64,000 nucleotides of DNA from Luteolibacter ambystomatis (GTDB taxonomy: Bacteria > Verrucomicrobiota > Verrucomicrobiia > Verrucomicrobiales > Akkermansiaceae). The stretch is taken from contig NZ_CP073100.1 in assembly GCF_018137965.1 (NCBI RefSeq), positions 682,001 through 746,000 of the forward strand, written 5' to 3'. Made by a program: the position numbers and the translations under genes. Within the stretch, counting starts at the first letter, position 1. Each line of letters opens with the position of its first letter. This document shows positions 54,209-62,065 of the stretch, piece by piece. A model generated the notes under the pieces. The model had not been told where the DNA came from and did no database searches. It saw only the letters and a program-made list of their open reading frames with translations.

Positions 54209-54955
54209 TCAGCGGTTGGTGGGGAAGCCACCCGGTTGGGGTAGGCCGCCTACTTGGGAAGGCGGGCCTGATTCGATCTCAAGGGGGGAATCGGGACGTT
54301 GCGACTGGAAGCCGGGCAGCATCTTGTCGCTCTGGCTGGCGCGGGTCATGCCGGGCGGCAGCTTCTCAAATTTGATCAAGCCGGTTTCCGATGTATCCAG
54401 ATTCTTCATCCGGATGTAATCGGCATTCACTTCGGTGATTTCGGTCGGGTAGTTGCGACCGCGGAATGAGATGGGGAAGCGGTCGCCTTTCTTGAAGACG
54501 CGCGAACCGCAGAAAAACCTCTCCTCGGCAGGAATGACGGTGTTGACCTGGATCTGGGCCACGATTTCCGAGTAAGGGGTCGTGGGGATCGCTGCGGCGC
54601 GGGCCACGGCCGTGTGGGTGACCTTGGGCTTGATTGGCTTCGCGGTCGTGTCCTGCACTTGTCCGAAGGGATCGGTGGTGCGGCTGCGGATGGCGAAGAC
54701 GGTCGCGAGGGTTTCCACATAGGCGCCCACGTCGGAGCCCGCGTATCGGGAGGGGAGGTCTCCGGAGGTCGCTGCTTCTCCCTGTGCCTTGTCGAGCGCC
54801 GGGACGGTGGGGCCTTTTTCGGGAGAAGGGGCCGGGGCGGGCTTTGTGGCGGGAGCTACGGGCGCGGCCGGACCTGGTGCCGGTCCGATGGTTTGCGCGG
54901 TCAGGCCCAGAGGCAGCAGGGTGCAGAGTCCCAGAAGATGGATCAGTTTTCCCAT
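54209..54955 (-). CDS. Amuc_1099-like secreted protein
   Basis: A 248-aa protein with a signal peptide (IHLLGLCTLLPLGLTA) and an Ala/Pro linker. A conserved-looking domain (~130-210) contains ERFFCGSRVFKKGDRFPISF and YIRMKNLDTSETGLIKFEKL. Position between the secretin and the Amuc_1100-like gene matches Akkermansia Amuc_1099, so a periplasmic pilus-assembly role (pilotin/PilP-like) is inferred from synteny rather than from sequence identity. Confidence 0.75.
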   Translation of the reverse strand: MGKLIHLLGLCTLLPLGLTAQTIGPAPGPAAPVAPATKPAPAPSPEKGPTVPALDKAQGEAATSGDLPSRYAGSDVGAYVETLATVFAIRSRTTDPFGQVQDTTAKPIKPKVTHTAVARAAAIPTTPYSEIVAQIQVNTVIPAEERFFCGSRVFKKGDRFPISFRGRNYPTEITEVNADYIRMKNLDTSETGLIKFEKLPPGMTRASQSDKMLPGFQSQRPDSPLEIESGPPSQVGGLPQPGGFPTNR

Positions 54956-55476
54956 GCCGTGTAGATCACTTCAAAGTTCAACAAGGAGGTTTGGTTGGGA
55001 CTCGGGTCCATCTTCAACTCGGTGAGCTGGAGCTGGGGCATGCGGGTCTCGAGTTCCAGGAAGGCGCGTTGTACGGTGCGGAACGTACCTCGCAGTCCGA
55101 GCCGGATTTGTGAGGATTTCTGTGCGGAAACGGGACCGAAGCCGGTCGAACTGGCCATCGGTTCGAAAGCGGTGGGCTGGAATTCCTTGCCGGGCAGGGT
55201 TTCCTGGATTTTCCGAAGGTTGCCCGAGATCGCGCTTTTGGTTTCCTCACCGAGTTTGGTTTTCCACAGTTCCATGTACTGGCGTTTTTTACCGAGCATG
55301 GTTTCAACACCGATCGCGCCGATGCGGCCCTGTTCCGCGGTCGAATACTTCTTCTGCTTGTCCGCGAAGTCGGACTTCATGCCGCCTGCGATGTAGAACG
55401 CGATCCCCACGACGATCCCGGCTGCGACCAAAGGCAGCACGATTCCGAACAGGGTGATGGATTGGCGATAGAACAT
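54943..55476 (-). CDS. Amuc_1100-like (PilO-type) single-pass membrane protein
   Basis: A 177-aa protein with an N-terminal membrane helix (FGIVLPLVAAGIVVGIAFYIA), a coiled-coil stretch (FADKQKKYSTAEQGRIGAIG and beyond) and a small C-terminal alpha/beta domain (LGLRGTFRTVQRAFLELETR). This PilO-like topology and the place in the gene order match Akkermansia Amuc_1100, a well-known immune-active envelope protein of about 317 aa. The present protein is much shorter, so only positional homology is claimed. Overlaps the next gene by 13 bp. Confidence 0.7.
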   Translation of the reverse strand: MFYRQSITLFGIVLPLVAAGIVVGIAFYIAGGMKSDFADKQKKYSTAEQGRIGAIGVETMLGKKRQYMELWKTKLGEETKSAISGNLRKIQETLPGKEFQPTAFEPMASSTGFGPVSAQKSSQIRLGLRGTFRTVQRAFLELETRMPQLQLTELKMDPSPNQTSLLNFEVIYTAWEN

Positions 55477-55642
55477 GGGAGAATGGTTCAGCGAGGCAGG
55501 TAAGTTATTTGAAGTGGATGATGATTAACAGATTGAAACTAACCATATTTCCGGGGGCGTTGTCCAGCCGTAGGGTGGGATGCTGGTCCGGCAAGGCAGT
55601 TATTTTCTGAGAATCATCGTCCGGCGGGAGATCCGGAAGAGG

Positions 55643-57427
55643 TCATTTGATCTTGGCAACGCTGACGGCGATCGGGTCCGTGGCTTCGAAGCGCTGGGTG
55701 ATCGTCAGGTCGAAGGTGAGCGGGTAGGTGGTCGGGTCGTCATCCTGGATCTCCTCCGCAGGGCGTGGCTTGAAGGCGGAGTTTTCCTGGGTGCGGACGT
55801 TCGGGACGATGCTGCGGCTGCCCAGATCGGAGCGGAAGGAGGGGTTCTGGGTGATGCGCGCCATCTCGGCGAAGACCGCGGAGATGCCTTCGCGGGTATT
55901 GATCAGGTTGAGCCGGTCGAGGGCTTCGTCTCTTGCGTAGCCGGTGATCTTCCACTCCTTTACGAAGCCCGCCTTGGTCTGGCCGGGAGCGAGTTCCGGC
56001 TTCACGACATGGTTGTATCCCTTGATCAGGAAACCACCGCGTTCCGGAAACAGACGGCAGAGCAGTTCCATGGAGGTCCACGCCTTGGAGCGGTCCTCCA
56101 GAAGGTTGTCCCACAATTCCACACGCTGGCGCTCGGTATTGAGACCGGCCAGACGCTGCTGCACCGATTGCGAGGCTTTCTGGTCAAAGCCCCACTCCGG
56201 CCTGCGGATCATGGAGAAGATCTCCAGCAGGGCCCATGAGAGGGCGAGCACGGCGCAGGCGGCGATGCCCAGACGGATCATGCGCACGGCGCGGAGAAGA
56301 CGGATCTCCGAACGTGCCGGATAGATTTCCGCCACTTCGCGCGTCGTGGTGAGGAAGTTCTGGAAAGGCCAGCGTTCCTTCTGAAAATCACTGAAGGTCA
56401 GGCTCAGAGGGGTCTCCTCGGAGTTCAGGGGAGCCGCCGTCGAAATAAGCGGCTCGACCGCGAAAGGCGGCAAGGCAGGATTGGAGAGCGGGGTCACCGC
56501 CCAATCCACATCCTCCACACGGCTGGATGGGAACACCACGCGGAGATCCGCGGTGAGACCCGGTTCCGGCTGGGGACTGAGATTCATCACGTAAACCTCG
56601 GGATCGATCAGCTCGAGCGCGGCGGTGGTGGTGGAGGCCGCATGCCGCAGGTTTGACGGGCGGCGCTGTCCACGATGCTGGAGCGTGCGGATCAACTGGA
56701 GGTCCGAGTGGCTGTTGAAGAACGCCAGGACGGTGAAATTCGGATAGTGGAGGACGGTCATGAAGGACTGTCCTTCCGGTATGCGGATGATGCGCGGGAT
56801 TGCCATCAGCGCCACCAGCGGGGCGCTCAGCGCATGCGTGATCAGCGGGAAATTGGCGGCTTCGCCAGCCATGCGGAGGCGATCGAGAAACAGGCCGTAC
56901 TGGCGTGTGAGAGAGACGACGGTTGCGATGGTTTCGCTGCCCGCGGCCAGATAGGGAAGCAGGCGCCAGGAATGTTGGTCCGGCGGCAGGGAGGTGTCAT
57001 CGAGGATCGATATGGGATCGTTTTCGGCGGCGACACGCAGATCACCGACGGCACCGGGGTTGTCGAAAGTGGGCTTCAGTTCGGTGATCGCGAACTCGTC
57101 CGCAATGTGAAGCACAAGTCCGAGCGCATTCGCTCCGGCCTTGCGGGCGAAGGTGATGAGTTCTTCGGCAAAGGCATCGGCCCGCTCCGGACTCCGCAGC
57201 ACCTCATCATCGGGTACGGGGGCGGACTGCCACTGGCCGCTCTTGCGATCATAGGCGCGGGAAAGCACGCCGGTGCCATCGATCCGGAGATGGATCTGGC
57301 AATCAAGATCGAGAGCTTCGCGATACCATGCGTCATTTCTCGCGCGGCTCGTCGAACGAAGGACGGCGCAAGCCTGGGAGTAACGCTGGAGCGGATTGAG
57401 TTCGCTCGGATGTTGGAGGGTGGCCAA
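55643..57427 (-). CDS. PilM/PilN-like fusion protein (Amuc_1101 position)
   Basis: A 594-aa protein. Residues ~1-370 have no signal peptide and contain segments compatible with an actin-like PilM fold (LGLVLHIADEFAITELKPTF; VVSLTRQYGLFLDRLRMAGE; SFMTVLHYPNFTVLAFFNSH). A membrane helix follows (RLGIAACAVLALSWALLEIF, ~388-407). Then comes a helical and alpha/beta part (~420-594), as in PilN (QQRLAGLNTERQRVELWDNL). PilM and PilN are usually separate partners; here they appear fused. The position matches Amuc_1101. The fold assignment is inference. Confidence 0.6.
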   Translation of the reverse strand: MATLQHPSELNPLQRYSQACAVLRSTSRARNDAWYREALDLDCQIHLRIDGTGVLSRAYDRKSGQWQSAPVPDDEVLRSPERADAFAEELITFARKAGANALGLVLHIADEFAITELKPTFDNPGAVGDLRVAAENDPISILDDTSLPPDQHSWRLLPYLAAGSETIATVVSLTRQYGLFLDRLRMAGEAANFPLITHALSAPLVALMAIPRIIRIPEGQSFMTVLHYPNFTVLAFFNSHSDLQLIRTLQHRGQRRPSNLRHAASTTTAALELIDPEVYVMNLSPQPEPGLTADLRVVFPSSRVEDVDWAVTPLSNPALPPFAVEPLISTAAPLNSEETPLSLTFSDFQKERWPFQNFLTTTREVAEIYPARSEIRLLRAVRMIRLGIAACAVLALSWALLEIFSMIRRPEWGFDQKASQSVQQRLAGLNTERQRVELWDNLLEDRSKAWTSMELLCRLFPERGGFLIKGYNHVVKPELAPGQTKAGFVKEWKITGYARDEALDRLNLINTREGISAVFAEMARITQNPSFRSDLGSRSIVPNVRTQENSAFKPRPAEEIQDDDPTTYPLTFDLTITQRFEATDPIAVSVAKIK

Positions 57428-57487
57428 GGGACCGGGGTGTCAGGGATTTCACAGCAACCGGGGAGGCGAAAAAAGGGGGAGGGGAAT

Positions 57488-57514
57488 CGGCCCGCCCGCA
57501 TGACGGGCGGACCG
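57488..57514 (-). other. Strong hairpin after the tandem prepilin genes
   Basis: An 11-bp GC-rich stem with one mismatch (CGGTCCGCCCG with CGGGCGGGCCG on the minus strand) stands in the 125-bp gap between the prepilin and PilM/N-like genes. Major pilin genes are often followed by such a hairpin, which stabilises or attenuates the message to give excess pilin. There is no immediate T-run, so full termination is unlikely. Confidence 0.6.
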
Positions 57515-57552
57515 ATGATGGGAGTTGTCCTGGGGACAACCTGCGGCTGGAT

Positions 57553-57969
57553 TTACCAGTCGCCGGTGTTGGTCGGGGTGTGGGCCGGACCGTCAGCGAA
57601 GTTGCAGGTCAGGAGCACGGAACCAACGTTCGGGATGGTGGTGCCATCGAGGCCGGCGTAGGTGCCATTGCCCGGGCAGGTCGGGGCGTTTTCCATGAAC
57701 AGGCCGGAACCAATGAGCACCTGCGTGGCGGTCTTGCTGGCCGGGATGGTGGCACCCGGGGTCAGAGCCTGCATGTTGCCGTAGGAGCGGATGGCCTGCT
57801 GCACATTGCGGATGTTCATGAGGCAGCCGGCGCGGTCGGAACCCTTCTTCCAGGCGCGGGCACCAATGAAGAGGATGGAGATGAGCGAGAGCAGGACGAG
57901 GATGACGACGGTCAATTCGAGCAGCGTCATGCCCTTCTTGCTCTTCGCGATGATGGTGTTCGTTTTCAT
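57553..57969 (-). CDS. Type IV prepilin-like protein (Amuc_1102-like, paralog 1)
   Basis: A 138-aa prepilin. The cleavage site is KKG-MTLLELTVVILVLLSL, with Met rather than Phe at +1 and Glu at +5. The body has GARAWKKGSDRAGCLMNIRN, two Cys in the second half (TCPG and LLTC) and an aromatic end (GDW). It is closely related to the preceding gene (58021): the two share AWKKGSDRA, the ENxP-CP spacing and DW termini. A local duplication is likely. Followed by the GC-rich hairpin. Confidence 0.9.
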   Translation of the reverse strand: MKTNTIIAKSKKGMTLLELTVVILVLLSLISILFIGARAWKKGSDRAGCLMNIRNVQQAIRSYGNMQALTPGATIPASKTATQVLIGSGLFMENAPTCPGNGTYAGLDGTTIPNVGSVLLTCNFADGPAHTPTNTGDW

Positions 57970-58020
57970 GTGTATGGGTCGGGTGTTGTTGGTTTCAGTT
58001 TTTTGGGGAGGAGAGGGATT

Positions 58021-58434
58021 TCACCAATCGTTGTGCTGGACGGGAAAGTGATCGGTGGAGCCTGCCTTCGCGATGTTCGGGCAGCTGAGATAGACGACTC
58101 CGATGTCCGGGATCGTATCCGGATCGGGAGCGGTGTAGAGCCCGGCTCCCGACGGACAGACCGGCTCGTTTTCCATGAATTTTCCAAACCCGACGATCTG
58201 GCTGCGCAGGCCTGGAGCGGGAGAGTTGGGATTGAGAGCGTTGATGTTCGCGTAGGAGCGGACGGCCTGTTGGAAATTGCGGAGATTGAGAATGCACGCG
58301 GCGCGGTCCGAGCCCTTCTTCCAGGCGCGGGCGCCGATGAAGAGCACGCCGATGAGCGTGAGCAGCACCAGGATGACGACGGTCATTTCTAGAAGCGTCA
58401 TGCCGGGGCGGCGGTTGGAGTTGCGGGATTGCAC
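58021..58434 (-). CDS. Type IV prepilin-like protein (paralog 2)
   Basis: A 137-aa prepilin with RPG-MTLLEMTVVILVLLTL, then GARAWKKGSDRAACILNLRN, the ENEPVCPSG motif and the end HNDW. It lies 51 bp upstream of paralog 1 and is about as similar to it as expected for a tandem duplicate. Keeping both suggests different subunit roles (shaft versus tip) or dosage. Confidence 0.9.
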   Translation of the reverse strand: MQSRNSNRRPGMTLLEMTVVILVLLTLIGVLFIGARAWKKGSDRAACILNLRNFQQAVRSYANINALNPNSPAPGLRSQIVGFGKFMENEPVCPSGAGLYTAPDPDTIPDIGVVYLSCPNIAKAGSTDHFPVQHNDW

Positions 58435-58462
58435 GAAGGGAACAGGCTGCGAGGACGAACGA

Positions 58463-59743
58463 TCAGAGAATCTCGGCTTCCGAGCGGTTCATCCGGGCGC
58501 TCTCATAGGTGGCGTCCGTGATGAGGCCTTGTCGGCGGAGGCGGCGGAGGTTTCCGTCCCATTCGATGTTGCCGGCACGGCGGATCACGTCCTCGAGGGA
58601 ACGCGCGCCGCCGTCGTAGTTCGCGATCGCGCTGGCGACCGCATCGTCATTGTTCTGGAGGAATTCGTAGGTGAGCACGCGGCGTTGCACGCCGTTGAGC
58701 AGACCTTGCGAGTGGATGAAGATGAGGATTTCGGAAAGCCGGCTGAGCACCGCATTGTGGCTCTCGCGCGGATACATTTCGAGAATACGGCCGAGGGTCT
58801 TGACCGCGCCGGTGGTGTGAAGGGTGGAGAGCACCAGGTGACCGGTCTGCGCGGCTTCCATGCAGGTCTCCATCGCCTCGCGATCGCGGATTTCCCCCAG
58901 AAGGATCACGTGCGGGGCCTTGCGCAGCACGTCCTTGAGGCCCTGGCGGTAGGAGTGGACATCGCGTCCGACTTCCTGCTGGGTGACGATGGAGGGGGAT
59001 GGCATGCGGTGGCCGGCGTATTCCGGGTCCGGCATGTCATCGGGATACTGATACTCGATCGGATCCTCCACCGTGACGATATGCTTCGGATGATTGCGGC
59101 GCAGCCAGTCGATCAGCGAGGCAAGGGTGGTGGACTTGCCGGAGCCGGTGGGGCCGGTTACGAGACAAAGGCCCGCGCGCTTGAGCACGCCCTGGCGCAG
59201 GGTCTCGGTGGTGTCCGGATCGATGCCGAGCGATTCGAGCTCGGGAATGAAATCGTTGAGGATACGGCAGGTGACGCCGAGACCGGAGGAGCTGAGGTGG
59301 GCTTGGATACGCAGGCGGCCGGAGCGTTCGCCATTGTCACCCATCGGGATGCCATCGCAGGAGAAGTCCGCCACCTTGGTCTCGGCGAAATTCTTCATGG
59401 CGTCCTCGATCTTATCGCCGACGCGGTCGCCGAGGTCTTCATGCTCACCGAAGCCGTGGCTGCCGCTCTCGCGGTTGCGGATGAGTTCCTTGAGGATCTC
59501 ATCCATGTTGAGAGCGGAGAGGATGCCGAGGAAATCGAGCTTCTCCATGCCCTTGTTGGTGTGGATGTACACCGGGCGTTCCGCGCGCATCTGGATGTCC
59601 GAGACGCGGAGTTCCTTGCAGACACGGAAGATGGTGCCGAGCAGGAAGCGGCCGTCCATGCCGTTGTGAAAGCGCGTGCCCAGCGCCGGATTCTGCAATC
59701 CGGGAAGTGGCGGCGGCGCGGGAATGGCGGAAGGAACGGACAT
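58463..59743 (-). CDS. pilT: PilT-family pilus retraction ATPase
   Basis: A 426-aa protein from the ATG at 59743. The N-terminal domain (VSDIQMRAERPVYIHTNKGM) is PAS-like. The core has Walker A GPTGSGKSTTLASLIDWLRR (~195), the Asp box (HIVTVEDPIEYQYPDD), Walker B (VILLGEIRDREAMETCMEAA) and His box (VLSTLHTTGAVKTLGRI). The zinc module of PilB is absent. These features fit the PilT/PilU retraction type. It is only 5 bp from the His-rich gene upstream and 28 bp before the prepilins. Confidence 0.93.
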   Translation of the reverse strand: MSVPSAIPAPPPLPGLQNPALGTRFHNGMDGRFLLGTIFRVCKELRVSDIQMRAERPVYIHTNKGMEKLDFLGILSALNMDEILKELIRNRESGSHGFGEHEDLGDRVGDKIEDAMKNFAETKVADFSCDGIPMGDNGERSGRLRIQAHLSSSGLGVTCRILNDFIPELESLGIDPDTTETLRQGVLKRAGLCLVTGPTGSGKSTTLASLIDWLRRNHPKHIVTVEDPIEYQYPDDMPDPEYAGHRMPSPSIVTQQEVGRDVHSYRQGLKDVLRKAPHVILLGEIRDREAMETCMEAAQTGHLVLSTLHTTGAVKTLGRILEMYPRESHNAVLSRLSEILIFIHSQGLLNGVQRRVLTYEFLQNNDDAVASAIANYDGGARSLEDVIRRAGNIEWDGNLRRLRRQGLITDATYESARMNRSEAEIL

Positions 59744-59748
59744 GGAAA

Positions 59749-60636
59749 TCAGTTGAATGCCTGTGGAGAGGTTTTGCCTTCCAGTCGGAGAATAGTGGCT
59801 TCCGCGGTTTCGCGGATTTTGGTGACGAACTGCTCGCGCTGGGCGATTTCCTGCTGGCGCTGGGTGGAGATCAGCGCCCACTCGCCGGTGCGTTCCCACT
59901 CGGCGCGGATCTCGTGATGGCGGGCGAGACTGAGATCGAGTACCGCCAGTACCTTGCGCATGTCCTGGGTGGGATAGCGCTCGGGAGTGAGGAACATCAG
60001 TTCCAGTTGGTTCTCCGCAGCCAAGGCGGCGGTGAGGGAGGGACGAGGATCATCGTTCCGCGCGAGGCAGTAGCGGATGGTCGCGTCGGCGAGTTTGATC
60101 GCGCCCGGGGTCAGTTCCGGACGGGTGCCGATGGATGGCTCGGTGAGGAAAAAGTGATAGGAGGCGTAGTTGCCGTAGTGGGAAGGATCGAGCTCGTAGG
60201 CAAAGCGCAGCTTATCCTCGACCGCGCGGCGCTGGGAGAACTTCTGGGCCGGGCTGGCCTCCTTGGGATTGGTGCGGGCTTCGACCGCTTCATCGAGTTC
60301 CGCGAGGAATTGGTCGACGCGTCCACTCAGGGTGGCGGGCACCACTTCCGCCTCATGCTCATGATCGTGATCCGCATCGCCATCGTGATGATGATGGTGG
60401 GATGGATCGGTGCAGTTTTCATCGTGGCATTCCTCGCCACCATGCCAGTAGGTGTCGATCGGCCCCTGCATGGCCATGGCGAAGACCTCGCCATAGGGGC
60501 TGCACTTCACGCCGAAGGGATTCGGCGGCAGCTTGAGGCTGTCATCCTGCCCGAGCGGCCGCGAAGCCGCCAGCCACACCAAGGCACCACCGCCAAGGAG
60601 CGCGACATTCAGGAGCTTGGACAAGGGACCGGACAT
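59749..60636 (-). CDS. Membrane-anchored protein with His-rich region
   Basis: A 295-aa protein with an N-terminal membrane helix (LLNVALLGGGALVWLAASRP). A striking His/Asp/Glu-rich region (~67-95, HHHHHDGDADHDHEHE plus a CHDENC motif) could bind Zn, Cu, Ni or Fe. The remainder is helical (QLELMFLTPERYPTQDMRKV). No family is recognised. It lies between an ABC exporter and the PilT gene with gaps of 1 and 5 bp, so it is part of the pilus operon; a metal-handling role is inferred only from composition. Confidence 0.75.
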   Translation of the reverse strand: MSGPLSKLLNVALLGGGALVWLAASRPLGQDDSLKLPPNPFGVKCSPYGEVFAMAMQGPIDTYWHGGEECHDENCTDPSHHHHHDGDADHDHEHEAEVVPATLSGRVDQFLAELDEAVEARTNPKEASPAQKFSQRRAVEDKLRFAYELDPSHYGNYASYHFFLTEPSIGTRPELTPGAIKLADATIRYCLARNDDPRPSLTAALAAENQLELMFLTPERYPTQDMRKVLAVLDLSLARHHEIRAEWERTGEWALISTQRQQEIAQREQFVTKIRETAEATILRLEGKTSPQAFN

Positions 60637-60637
60637 T

Positions 60638-61405
60638 TCAGGAAAGTGACTTCACGCGGAAGCACAGGCGGGAAAGACCGCAGTAAACCGCGAGGATGCC
60701 TGCGAAGTAGGCGGCGAGCTGCCAGAAGCGGGTGGCCTCGATGGCGCCGGACTTGAAGTAGAGGCGCTGCGTGAGATCCGCCCAGCGGTACTGCGGGGAG
60801 ATCTGCCAGATGCCATGCAGGATCGGATTCGGCTCCAGCTTCAACATGCGGTCGATGTAACCGACACCCCACAGGCCATAGATGGCGATGCAGAGGGTGG
60901 CGGCGAAGCCGACGATGCCACCGAAGCGGGAGGCCAGCGCGATCGAGAGGCCCAGCAGCGGTGCGATCGCGAGGCTGAAGAGCGTGAGATACTGGAGATT
61001 CATGACCCACCACATGCCGCGTTCTTGTGGATCGGCAGGCATGGCAAAGAGCAGGCAGATCGTGGTGCCGAGGATGGCCAGCGGGATCACGAAAATCATG
61101 ACGGCGAGCCAGATCTCCAGCCATTGGCGGGTGGCGGAAACGCCGGTGGTGAGGAAGTATTCCCCGAGGCCGGACTTCGAGTTCGCCTCGCCCTGGCGGG
61201 CGGCGGAGTAGAGGCCCCATAACAGGGTGCAGACCCAGACGGAGGCCCATGCGGCTTGAATGCGCGCGGGCTGGACCACACTGAGGCGCTCCGTGGCTGT
61301 CGAAATCAACGGCAGCACGAACGGCAGTACCACCACGGCGAAGGCGCAGATCGCCCACGCCTTGCGGCGGAAAATGGTGGAGGCGGTGAGGTGGAAGAGG
61401 CGCAT
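60638..61405 (-). CDS. ABC-2-type transporter permease
   Basis: A 255-aa protein with about six membrane helices (AICAFAVVVLPFVLPLI; WLEIWLAVMIFVIPLAILGT; LTLFSLAIAPLLGLSIALAS; LAAYFAGILAVYCGLSRLCF). The spacing fits ABC-2 family permeases (MacB-unlike, NosY/YhaQ-like). It is 3 bp downstream of the ATPase gene and 1 bp upstream of the His-rich gene. The cargo is unknown. Confidence 0.85.
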   Translation of the reverse strand: MRLFHLTASTIFRRKAWAICAFAVVVLPFVLPLISTATERLSVVQPARIQAAWASVWVCTLLWGLYSAARQGEANSKSGLGEYFLTTGVSATRQWLEIWLAVMIFVIPLAILGTTICLLFAMPADPQERGMWWVMNLQYLTLFSLAIAPLLGLSIALASRFGGIVGFAATLCIAIYGLWGVGYIDRMLKLEPNPILHGIWQISPQYRWADLTQRLYFKSGAIEATRFWQLAAYFAGILAVYCGLSRLCFRVKSLS

Positions 61406-61408
61406 GGT

Positions 61409-62065
61409 TCAGTTCAATCGGGCCTTGAGGCTGCTCCAGGTTTGGTCGGAACCGGTGAGGTGCGAGATGTGGCCGTGCTCGATGACGACCGCGCTGGGCA
61501 TCGGCATCGAGTCGTAGTCCGGATGACAACTCACCAGCCGCAGGACGTGCCCGCGGCTGCCGTGCCACAGCTCCTCGAAGGTTTCGCGCGCGTAGGCGTC
61601 CAATCCGCTGAAAGGCTCATCGAGCAACAGGATGTTCGCCTGATCCGGGACTACGGAAAACTCGGCGAGAATCAGGCCGGCCTTGCGACGGTTGCCGGTG
61701 GAAAGGCGGCCATACTGCTTGCTGGTGTCGAGCTCGATGCGCTCGGCGAGCTCAAGGGCGGGCTTTACCGCCGCCTTCGGGAGCATCGCGCGGAAAATGG
61801 CGCTAACCGGGATCTCGGCATCGAAGCGGAGGTCTTCCGGGAGATATTGGGTGAAACCACTGGTTTCGAATTCCCCACCGAGACGCTTGAGCGTTTTGGC
61901 CAGCGTGCGGAGCAGGGTGGTCTTGCCGCGGCCGTTGCGCGCGAGAAGAAAATGCGTGCCTCCGGCAAGGGAGATTTCCCGTTCACTCCGTGCAAGCGGC
62001 TGGGCGTAGCCGATCTCAAGACCGGCTCCCAAGCGGATCAAGGGCGTGGTGTTTTTGCACGTCAT
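61409..62065 (-). CDS. ABC transporter ATP-binding protein with degenerate motifs
   Basis: A 218-aa protein from the ATG at 62065. Walker A is present as ARNGRGKTTLL, in which the usual first Gly is Ala. Walker B ILLLDEPFSGLD is good. The signature is LSTGNRRKA rather than LSGGQ, and the switch His is in SCHPDYD. It is short and pairs with the permease 3 bp downstream. It probably energises export; ATPase activity is likely but the altered motifs make it uncertain. First gene of the pilus operon. Confidence 0.85.
   Translation of the reverse strand: MTCKNTTPLIRLGAGLEIGYAQPLARSEREISLAGGTHFLLARNGRGKTTLLRTLAKTLKRLGGEFETSGFTQYLPEDLRFDAEIPVSAIFRAMLPKAAVKPALELAERIELDTSKQYGRLSTGNRRKAGLILAEFSVVPDQANILLLDEPFSGLDAYARETFEELWHGSRGHVLRLVSCHPDYDSMPMPSAVVIEHGHISHLTGSDQTWSSLKARLN

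Noticed and set aside
58277..59917. 546-codon plus-strand frame opposite pilT
   Set aside because: PilT ATPase motifs are all on the minus strand.
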